From positions 248,001 through 312,000 of the forward strand of contig CAIYYN010000065.1 in assembly GCA_903930435.1 (NCBI GenBank): a stretch of DNA of 64,000 nucleotides, read 5' to 3'. Source of the stretch: an uncultured Hyphomicrobiales bacterium. Lineage in GTDB: Bacteria; Pseudomonadota; Alphaproteobacteria; Rhizobiales; Ancalomicrobiaceae. Below are positions 57,316 through 64,000 of the stretch, piece by piece. The notes under the pieces were generated by a model that ran no database searches, had not been told where the DNA came from, and saw only the letters and a program-made list of their open reading frames with translations. The stretch's first letter is position 1, and every line of letters begins with the position of its first letter. A program made the translations under genes and the position numbers.

Positions 57316-58212
57316 TCAAATCGCCAGTCCGAATGCCGGGAGTCGGGCCAAAAGAGCCGGCGCAGGTTCTTCGCCCGACGTGAAGACAATGCGTCCCGAC
57401 CGAGCAGTGGTCAGGCCATCAATGGAGGGTAGCAGCGTCTGCACCCGCCGCGCAATCGCCGGGGCGGGGTCGACCCACTGCACATCCCAGGGGGCGACAC
57501 GGCGGATCGCCTCCAGCAGAAGCGGATAATGCGTGCAGCCCAACACGATCGTGTCGGTCCGCCCGCGCTCTGTCTCCCGGAAACAGGGGGCCAGTTCGTC
57601 GGCAAGCCGCTTCTCGTCCAAGTCTCCGTCACGGAGCCACGTCTCGGCCATACCTGCCAGATGGTTTGAGCCAACCAGGGTCACGTCGATTTCATGGGCA
57701 AATTGATCGATCAATTGCCGCGTATAATCGCGCGCCACGGTCCCCGGTGTCGCCAGCACAGTGACAAGACCCGTGCGCGTCAATTCCGCCGCTGGCTTGA
57801 TCGCGGGAACCGTGCCGACGAAGGGCAGCGCATAGCGCTCCCGCAAGGGGGCAAGCACAAGGGTTGAGGCTGTGTTGCAAGCGATGACCACGAGATCGGG
57901 CGCAAATCGCTCGATCAGGTCACCCATCAGCTCAACAACATGCTCCACCAGTGCTGGCTCGGACCAGTTGCCATAGGGAAAGCCAGCATCATCAGCGACA
58001 TAGATGATATCCGCCGCAGGCTGGACACGCACGACCTCGGTCAGAACCGACAGGCCGCCAAGCCCGGAATCAAACAGCAGGATGCGATTTCGCCGGTTGC
58101 CCAAGCAAACTGGCTGCGCAGATGCATCAAAATCGGATGTCGGAGCTTCAACTGAAGGGCGCTGCATGTCCGTCTGCATAAGCGGGACCCGCGCTCTCGG
58201 CAAGTCGCCCAT
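57316..58212 (-). CDS. murI: Glutamate racemase
   Basis: Supplies D-glutamate for peptidoglycan. The 298 residues hold the two-domain racemase fold with ILLFDSGLGGLSVL, the first catalytic Cys in VVIACNTAST and the second in VLGCTHYPLL. The extra N-terminal 40 residues before RNRILLFDSG have no family match; inner ATGs at 58179 or 58167 would shorten it. It lies on the same strand as the TrmJ-like gene, 154 bases downstream of its stop. Confidence 0.94.
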   Translation of the reverse strand: MGDLPRARVPLMQTDMQRPSVEAPTSDFDASAQPVCLGNRRNRILLFDSGLGGLSVLTEVVRVQPAADIIYVADDAGFPYGNWSEPALVEHVVELMGDLIERFAPDLVVIACNTASTLVLAPLRERYALPFVGTVPAIKPAAELTRTGLVTVLATPGTVARDYTRQLIDQFAHEIDVTLVGSNHLAGMAETWLRDGDLDEKRLADELAPCFRETERGRTDTIVLGCTHYPLLLEAIRRVAPWDVQWVDPAPAIARRVQTLLPSIDGLTTARSGRIVFTSGEEPAPALLARLPAFGLAI

Positions 58213-58366
58213 TCAATTCCCGCTCTGCACAATGCGGCAGGGGGTGAGCGGCAGACACGACGCAAAACCTTATGTGCCTGCCGCTCGCCAGCATGACTAC
58301 AGGGGGATGGTTAATCTTCCGTTGATTCGCAAAAGCTTGATGTCAAAATCTTGAAATCGATATCGA

Positions 58367-59218
58367 TCAGTCGGTACCATCGCCGCTCTCGCCCGCTTTT
58401 CCGCGCTGGGCCGCCTGCGCCTGCAAGCGCGCCAGCCGCCGGTCCATGTGCGGTGACGGGCGACGCTCCAGCGCCGCAATTGCCCCTCGCAGTGTGCGGA
58501 TTTCCTGCTGATTGAGCTGCGCCTTCTGGAAAATCGAGCGCAGGTTCCGGACCATGTGCGGTCGCTTTTCCGGCGGACGAAAGAAGTCAACCTCGTCGAG
58601 CGCCCCTTCAAGATGATCAAACAGATGGAATAACTCATCCTTCGACGCCTGCGGCGAACGCTCCTTGGCCGGAAATGGCGTCCAGTCCGCGTCATTCAGC
58701 AGACGCTTGCGCCACTCGTAGGCAACAAGGATCACGGCCTGTCCAACATTCAGCGATGCATAGGCCGGATCGACCGGAATCGTCAGGATCGAATCGCAGA
58801 GCGCGACCTCATCCGACGTAAGCCCCCAGCGTTCGCGGCCAAAGACGACCCCGACCCGCTGCCCCCCTTCGATGGCATTGAACATGTCATCGGCAGCGCG
58901 CGCCGGTGAGACGACCGACTTCGAGAGATCATGCTGGCGCGCGGTCGTGGCATAGGTCAGGGCCAGATCCGCCGTCGCTTCCCTCAGGTCATCAAAGAGC
59001 CGGGCGTTATCGACAATCCCCTCCCCGCGCGAGGCATTCGCCCTCGCCTTCTCGTTCGGCCAGCCGTCGCGTGGCCGGATAAGGCGCAGTTCGGTCAATC
59101 CGAAATTCGCCATCGCGCGCGCTGCGGCCCCGATATTCTCGCCCATCTGGGTCTCGACAAGAATGATGACCGGCAAATCGGCGGGCTTAGGCTCGATGGG
59201 GGATGACACGTCAGACAT
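58367..59218 (-). CDS. trmJ: TrmJ-type SPOUT RNA methyltransferase
   Basis: A 283-residue SpoU/TrmH-family methyltransferase. The knotted SAM-binding fold shows the N-terminal ILVETQMGENIGAAARAMANF motif, GVVFGRERWGL and LNVGQAVILVAYEW. TrmJ methylates the 2'-hydroxyl of C32 or U32 in tRNA. The C-terminal 60 residues beyond the core are basic and may bind RNA. Its start overlaps nothing coding with certainty; the divergent small frame begins at 59254. Confidence 0.88.
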   Translation of the reverse strand: MSDVSSPIEPKPADLPVIILVETQMGENIGAAARAMANFGLTELRLIRPRDGWPNEKARANASRGEGIVDNARLFDDLREATADLALTYATTARQHDLSKSVVSPARAADDMFNAIEGGQRVGVVFGRERWGLTSDEVALCDSILTIPVDPAYASLNVGQAVILVAYEWRKRLLNDADWTPFPAKERSPQASKDELFHLFDHLEGALDEVDFFRPPEKRPHMVRNLRSIFQKAQLNQQEIRTLRGAIAALERRPSPHMDRRLARLQAQAAQRGKAGESGDGTD

Positions 59219-59253
59219 TCTCCAGACAACACATGGAACGAGGGTTCAGCAGG

Positions 59254-59427
59254 ATGGATGCGACCGCGACCGCGTTGCGTCAAGCTGCAGTGCAGCAAAC
59301 ATGCGAAATTCCCGCGACTTTGACCATTGATGAACTTGGCGCTGCCAATGACGGCATGCTAATGAGCATCATCCACGCCCACCCCATGACTGCGTCCGCA
59401 GCGGACACCAGCCAAACCGAGGACTGA
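59254..59427 (+). CDS. Possible small protein upstream of icd
   Basis: A frame of 57 codons ([15 protein letters not shown]...) that ends 4 bases before icd. GAGGG lies about 10 bases upstream of the ATG. No family is recognised. A leader or coupled peptide is possible, and it may equally be a chance frame. Confidence 0.3.
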   Translation: MDATATALRQAAVQQTCEIPATLTIDELGAANDGMLMSIIHAHPMTASAADTSQTED

Positions 59428-59431
59428 ATAC

Positions 59432-60643
59432 ATGGCGAAGATCAAGGTTGCCAATCCTGTCGTCGATCTCGACGGCGACGAAATGACCCGCATCATTTGG
59501 CAATATATCAAGGACAAGCTGATCTTCCCCTACCTCGACATCGACATCGAATATTACGACCTCAGCGTCGAAAATCGCGACGCCACCAATGATCAGGTCA
59601 CGGTTGACGCCGCTCACGCCATCAAGAAGCATGGCGTCGGGATCAAGTGCGCGACGATCACGCCCGATGAGGCCCGCGTCAAGGAATTCAACCTGAAGGA
59701 AATGTGGAAGTCGCCAAACGGCACGATCCGCAACATCCTCGGCGGCGTCATTTTCCGCGAGCCGATCATCGCCAAGAATGTGCCGCGTCTGGTTCCCGGC
59801 TGGACCCAGCCGATCGTCGTCGGCCGTCATGCCTATGGCGACCAGTACCGCGCGACCGATTTCCGCTTCCCCGGCAAGGGCACGCTGACGATCAAGTTCG
59901 TCGGCGAAGATGGCACCGTTATCGAAAAGGAAGTCTTCAAGTCGCCCGGTTCCGGCGTCGCCATGGCCATGTATAACCTCGACGACAGCATTCGCGATTT
60001 CGCCCGTGCCTCGCTGAACTACGGCCTCATCCGCAATTACCCGGTCTATCTATCCACCAAGAACACGATCCTGAAGGCCTATGACGGTCGCTTCAAGGAT
60101 ATCTTCGAAGAGGTCTATCAGGCTGAATTCAAGGAAGAATATGCCAAGCGTGGCCTCACCTACGAGCATCGCCTGATCGACGACATGGTGGCCTCGGCCC
60201 TCAAGTGGTCCGGCGGCTACATCTGGGCCTGCAAGAACTACGACGGCGACGTCCAGTCGGATACGGTCGCGCAGGGCTTCGGTTCGCTCGGCCTGATGAC
60301 ATCCGTGCTGCTGACGCCCGATGGCAAGACCGTCGAAGCCGAAGCCGCCCATGGCACTGTGACCCGCCATTACCGCGAGCACCAGAAGGGCAAGGAGACC
60401 TCGACCAATTCCATCGCATCGATCTTTGCCTGGACCCGTGGCCTTGCCCATCGCGCCAAGCTCGATGACAACGCTGAACTGGCCGCCTTCGCCAATACGC
60501 TCGAGAAGGTCTGCGTCGATACCGTCGAGGCCGGTTACATGACCAAGGACCTCGCGCTCCTCGTCGGTGCCGACCAGAAGTGGCTCTCGACCACCGGCTT
60601 CCTCGACAAGGTCGCCGAAAATCTGACCGCTGCGATGGCGTAA
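59432..60643 (+). CDS. icd: NADP-dependent isocitrate dehydrogenase
   Basis: TCA-cycle enzyme of 403 residues that oxidises isocitrate to 2-oxoglutarate and CO2. It is of the homodimeric type close to eukaryotic IDH1: [20 protein letters not shown] at the start, GVIFREPI, and the NADP-binding [16 protein letters not shown] near residue 306. It lies 4 bases after a possible small frame and converges with alaS across a bidirectional terminator. Confidence 0.97.
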   Translation: MAKIKVANPVVDLDGDEMTRIIWQYIKDKLIFPYLDIDIEYYDLSVENRDATNDQVTVDAAHAIKKHGVGIKCATITPDEARVKEFNLKEMWKSPNGTIRNILGGVIFREPIIAKNVPRLVPGWTQPIVVGRHAYGDQYRATDFRFPGKGTLTIKFVGEDGTVIEKEVFKSPGSGVAMAMYNLDDSIRDFARASLNYGLIRNYPVYLSTKNTILKAYDGRFKDIFEEVYQAEFKEEYAKRGLTYEHRLIDDMVASALKWSGGYIWACKNYDGDVQSDTVAQGFGSLGLMTSVLLTPDGKTVEAEAAHGTVTRHYREHQKGKETSTNSIASIFAWTRGLAHRAKLDDNAELAAFANTLEKVCVDTVEAGYMTKDLALLVGADQKWLSTTGFLDKVAENLTAAMA

Positions 60644-60775
60644 GCACATCGATTTTTCATCGATAGCCCTAAAAAGCCGAAGCGGAATTTTGATAAAATG
60701 AGTCAAGATTCTGCTTCAAGCACCTGAGTACGCAAGGCAACCATCTGCACGCTCGAATTGGTGACTGCTGCAAAC

Positions 60776-60809
60776 AAAAACCCCGCACGGACATCCGTCG
60801 GGGTTTTTT
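60776..60809. terminator. Bidirectional terminator between icd and alaS
   Basis: AAAAACCCCG (60776-60785) pairs with CGGGGTTTTT (60799-60808), with inner ACGG and CCGT extending the stem. T runs follow on both strands, so it can end transcription from icd and from alaS. Confidence 0.92.
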
Positions 60810-60834
60810 AGTGCGTATTGCCAGGCTTGAAAAG

Positions 60835-63504
60835 TCAGGCCGCAAACAGTTCGGCGATCCGGGCGCGGACGGCATCGAGGGCTGCATCGGCCTTGTCACC
60901 GTCGGGGCCACCGGCCTGGGCCATGTCGGGACGGCCACCGCCGCCCTTGCCGCCCATGGCTTCCGATCCGACCTTGACGAGATCGACGGCGTTGAGGCGA
61001 TCCGTCAAATCACTCGTCACGCCTGCAACGATACCGGCCTTGCCGTCGTCCGCCACACCAACAAAGACCACGACGCCGGAGCCGAGTTGCTTCTTGGCCT
61101 CGTCGACCAGCCCCTTCAGATCCTTCGGCGCAATGCCGGAGACCACGCGCCCCATGACGGCGACACCGCCGACATCGACCGATGCCGACTCTGTGGCGCC
61201 ACCGCCCCCCATCGCCAGTTTCTTCTTCGCGTCCGTCAGCTCACGTTCCAGCCGACGACGATCCTCGACGAGCGCTTCGACGCGCGCCAGCACATCGGAT
61301 GTCTGCGTCCGCAGCAGGCTCGCAAGCTCGCGAACGCGACGATCCTGCTCATTCAGGTGGCGCCGCGCCTCAAGCCCGGTCAAGGCCTCGATGCGGCGCA
61401 CACCCGCCGCAACGCCGCTATCGGCCAGCACAGTCACAAGACCGATTTCGCCCGTGCGTGCCACATGCGTGCCGCCGCACAATTCGATCGAAAAGGTCTG
61501 TCCGGCGCGCTCGCCTTCCGGCCATTGCCCCATCGACACGACGCGGACTTCGTCGCCGTATTTCTCACCAAACAGCGCCCGCGCCCCTGACGTGACTGCG
61601 TCATCAACGGCCATGAGCCGTGTGACGACCGGACCATCGGACAATACCACCTTGTTGGCGATCTCTTCGACCCGCGCCAGTTCTTCCGACGAAATCGGCT
61701 TGGGATGCGAGAAATCGAAGCGCAGACGTTCCTCGGACACCATCGAGCCCTTTTGCGCGACGTGATCGCCAAGCACCGAGCGAAGCGCTTCGTGCAGCAG
61801 ATGGGTGGCCGAATGATTGGCCCGGATCGCACCACGACGGGAGGCATAAACGCTGAGCCGTGCCGCATTGCCAACCGACAAGTCGCCTGACAGCAATGTG
61901 CCGGAATGGACGAACAGACCACCGGCGTATTTCTGGGTGTCATCGACACGGAACATGCCGCCGTCAAACGCAATTGCGCCACTGTCACCCACCTGACCGC
62001 CGGATTCGCCATAGAACGGGGTCTGGTTGACGACAACGGAGCCTGCCATTCCCGCCTTCAGCGTCTGGACCTCGGCGCCGTCGGCCACCAGCGCGAGCAC
62101 GACACCTTCTGCTGCCAGCGTATCGTAACCGAGGAATTCGGTCGCGCCGACGCGCTCCTTGACGCCGTACCAGATCGCATCCGACGAGGCCTCGCCGGAC
62201 CCCGCCCAATGGGCGCGCGCTTCGGCCTTCTGACGCTCCATGGCTTCCTGGAACGCGGCCGTATCGACACTGATCGCGCGCGGGCGCAGCGCATCCTGCG
62301 TCAGATCGAGCGGGAAGCCGTAGGTGTCATAGAGCTTGAAGGCCGTTGCGCCATCAAGCACATCCCCGGACGACATGGTGCCGGTTGCCTCGTCGAGCAG
62401 CGACAGGCCGCGCTCAAGCGTACGGCGGAAGCGGTTTTCTTCCAGACGGATCGTCTCTTCGATCAGGCCTTCGGCCCTGAGCAGTTCGGGATAGGCGCGG
62501 CCCATCTCGCCGCTCAGCACCGGTACGAGCTTGTAGAGAACCGGATCGCGCGCGCCGAGCAGATGGGCATGGCGCATGGCGCGGCGCATGATGCGGCGGA
62601 GCACATAGCCGCGACCTTCGTTCGACGGCAGCACGCCGTCCGCAATCAGGAAGCTCATGGCGCGCAGGTGATCCGCGATCACACGATGGCTCGCGCGCTG
62701 TTCGCCCTTCGCCTCTACGCCAATCAGATCAACCGAAGCAGCAATCAGGGTCTTGAACAGATCGATATCGTAATTGTCATGCACGCCCTGGAGCACGGCA
62801 GCGATACGCTCAAGACCCATGCCGGTATCGATCGACGGGCGCGGCAACCGTGAACGACTACCGTCAGCCACCTGCTCATATTGCATGAACACGAGGTTCC
62901 AGATCTCGATGAACCGGTCACCATCCTCGTCAGGCGAGCCCGGCGGGCCACCCGGAATATGGTCGCCGTGATCGTAGAAGATCTCGGAACAGGGACCGCA
63001 TGGCCCGGTATCGCCCATCTGCCAGAAATTGTCCGACGTCGCGATCTTGATGATCCGCTCTTCCGGCATGCCGGCGATCTTGCGCCACAGACCAAAGGCC
63101 TCATCATCATCGGCGTAGACCGTCACCGTGAGACGATCTTTCGGCAGCCCGAATTCCCGGGTGATCAGCCCCCAGGCGAGTTCGATGGCGCGCTCCTTGA
63201 AATAGTCGCCGAACGAGAAATTGCCCAGCATTTCAAAGAACGTGTGATGGCGGGCAGTATAGCCAACGTTATCAAGATCATTGTGCTTGCCACCGGCGCG
63301 CACGCATTTCTGCGCCGTCGTCGCCCTCGAATAGGGCCTTGTTTCCACGCCGGTGAACAAGTTCTTGAACTGAACCATGCCCGAATTGGCAAACATCAGA
63401 CTTGGGTCATTCCGCGGAACCAGCGGGCTTGAGGGAACAACTTCATGCCCCTCGCGCGCGAAATACCCCAAGAACTCGGACCTGATATCGCTGACGCCGC
63501 TCAT
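60835..63504 (-). CDS. alaS: Alanyl-tRNA synthetase
   Basis: A class II synthetase, 889 residues, complete. The N-terminal catalytic domain starts [20 protein letters not shown]; the editing domain has [11 protein letters not shown] and [13 protein letters not shown] with zinc-binding His and Cys; the C-terminal DHHA1 and oligomerisation parts include a glycine-rich [16 protein letters not shown]. It charges tRNA-Ala and edits Ser or Gly mischarging. It follows recA on the same strand, a regular neighbourhood in this group. Confidence 0.98.
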   Translation of the reverse strand: MSGVSDIRSEFLGYFAREGHEVVPSSPLVPRNDPSLMFANSGMVQFKNLFTGVETRPYSRATTAQKCVRAGGKHNDLDNVGYTARHHTFFEMLGNFSFGDYFKERAIELAWGLITREFGLPKDRLTVTVYADDDEAFGLWRKIAGMPEERIIKIATSDNFWQMGDTGPCGPCSEIFYDHGDHIPGGPPGSPDEDGDRFIEIWNLVFMQYEQVADGSRSRLPRPSIDTGMGLERIAAVLQGVHDNYDIDLFKTLIAASVDLIGVEAKGEQRASHRVIADHLRAMSFLIADGVLPSNEGRGYVLRRIMRRAMRHAHLLGARDPVLYKLVPVLSGEMGRAYPELLRAEGLIEETIRLEENRFRRTLERGLSLLDEATGTMSSGDVLDGATAFKLYDTYGFPLDLTQDALRPRAISVDTAAFQEAMERQKAEARAHWAGSGEASSDAIWYGVKERVGATEFLGYDTLAAEGVVLALVADGAEVQTLKAGMAGSVVVNQTPFYGESGGQVGDSGAIAFDGGMFRVDDTQKYAGGLFVHSGTLLSGDLSVGNAARLSVYASRRGAIRANHSATHLLHEALRSVLGDHVAQKGSMVSEERLRFDFSHPKPISSEELARVEEIANKVVLSDGPVVTRLMAVDDAVTSGARALFGEKYGDEVRVVSMGQWPEGERAGQTFSIELCGGTHVARTGEIGLVTVLADSGVAAGVRRIEALTGLEARRHLNEQDRRVRELASLLRTQTSDVLARVEALVEDRRRLERELTDAKKKLAMGGGGATESASVDVGGVAVMGRVVSGIAPKDLKGLVDEAKKQLGSGVVVFVGVADDGKAGIVAGVTSDLTDRLNAVDLVKVGSEAMGGKGGGGRPDMAQAGGPDGDKADAALDAVRARIAELFAA

Positions 63505-63599
63505 GGAAACCCTTTGATCAAACAGACTGACTCTGGGCTTTTAGCGGGCGATGCTCGTCCTGTCCAGAAAGAGCAGCATTTTAGCCGCCCAAACCTGGG

Positions 63600-64000
63600 T
63601 CAATCGGTTACCGGTCCGTCTTCGTCCTCAGCCGTTCCGGTTGGCAGGATCTTGTCGGCGATCAACCCGGCGTTCTGCCGGATCCCTGCCTCGATCTTCT
63701 TGGCAACCTCCGGGTGATCCCTGAGGAACTGCTTGGCGTTTTCCCGCCCCTGACCGACACGCTGGCTTTCGAACGAAAACCACGAGCCGGATTTTTCGAC
63801 GATGCCAGCCTTCACGCCGATGTCGATCAATTCGCCCAGTTTGGAAATGCCTTCGCCATACATGATATCGAATTCAACTTCCTTGAACGGCGGTGCCATC
63901 TTGTTCTTGACGACCTTGACCCGCGTCTGGTTGCCGGTCATCTCGTCCTTGTCCTTGATCGCGCCGATGCGGCGGATATCGAGACGCACGGACGCATAGA
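63600..64000 (-). CDS. recA: RecA recombinase, C-terminal part (cut by window edge)
   Basis: The C-terminal 132 or so residues of RecA. They read [19 protein letters not shown], then [24 protein letters not shown] and the C-terminal domain with [19 protein letters not shown], ending in an acidic tail [11 protein letters not shown]. RecA forms DNA-repair filaments and triggers LexA cleavage. The N-terminal Walker A part lies to the right of the window. The gap to alaS is 95 bases. Confidence 0.97.
   Translation of the reverse strand, partial: YASVRLDIRRIGAIKDKDEMTGNQTRVKVVKNKMAPPFKEVEFDIMYGEGISKLGELIDIGVKAGIVEKSGSWFSFESQRVGQGRENAKQFLRDHPEVAKKIEAGIRQNAGLIADKILPTGTAEDEDGPVTD

Overview
The window looks like chromosomal DNA of an alphaproteobacterium of the order Hyphomicrobiales (Rhizobiales); I cannot name the genus. 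The evidence is the gene content and order: rpsD, murI, a TrmJ-type methyltransferase, icd, alaS and recA in a row; purC/purS/purQ/purL followed by bolA and grxD; a Usg-family gene; a DUF992 gene; and a liv transporter with a DUF6867 partner. Coding DNA is GC-rich and most promoters lie in AT-richer gaps. I see no rRNA, tRNA, CRISPR array, intact insertion sequence or prophage.

Layout. 1-4338: fdsG-fdsB-fdsA for NAD-dependent, molybdenum-type formate dehydrogenase (fdsA runs off the left edge) with a LysR regulator upstream on the same strand. 4515-7777: a GT39-type membrane glycosyltransferase, sfsA and map. 7898-11000: two tandem paralogous PAS-PAS-GGDEF diguanylate cyclases, the first with its ribosome binding site inside a predicted hairpin. 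11154-11918: radC. 12162-16526: a four-gene cluster of circularly permuted ATP-grasp, alpha-E protein, transglutaminase-fold protein and Anbu proteasome-like peptidase. 16534-17771: an unrecognised gene, two truncated gene tails joined at a scar, and a palindromic repeat. 17848-28658: assorted genes including usg, a secreted hydrolase, a cupin, groES-groEL, a TauE/SafE permease, a DUF992 protein, an ABM monooxygenase, a multicopper-oxidase-fold protein without most copper ligands, and a CoxE/MoxR pair.

29307-35735: a branched-chain amino-acid type ABC importer (livH, livM, livG, livF, DUF6867, then the binding protein). 35862-40285: a NylC/DmpA-type peptidase, an Lrp/AsnC regulator, a DadA-like amino-acid oxidoreductase and a DHA2 drug-efflux permease; with the importer this makes a neighbourhood rich in amino-acid and peptide functions. 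40587-54438: purine genes (purB, purC, purS, purQ, purL) interrupted by an aldolase, an EAL-CBS-GGDEF protein, an M3 peptidase and a chemoreceptor, ending with bolA and grxD. 54529-64000: a Zur-like regulator, two small unrecognised genes, rpsD, murI, trmJ-like, icd, alaS and the 3' part of recA.

The most interesting part is 12162-17771. The Anbu cluster is a known but poorly understood system. In this copy the transglutaminase-fold protein has Ala where the catalytic Cys belongs, and a diverged second copy of the Anbu 3' end lies about 1 kb downstream, fused to the tail of another broken gene. Other leads are the hairpin over the ribosome binding site of the first cyclase gene, the copper-ligand-poor multicopper oxidase, and a CIRCE-like element with an 8-base spacer upstream of groES.
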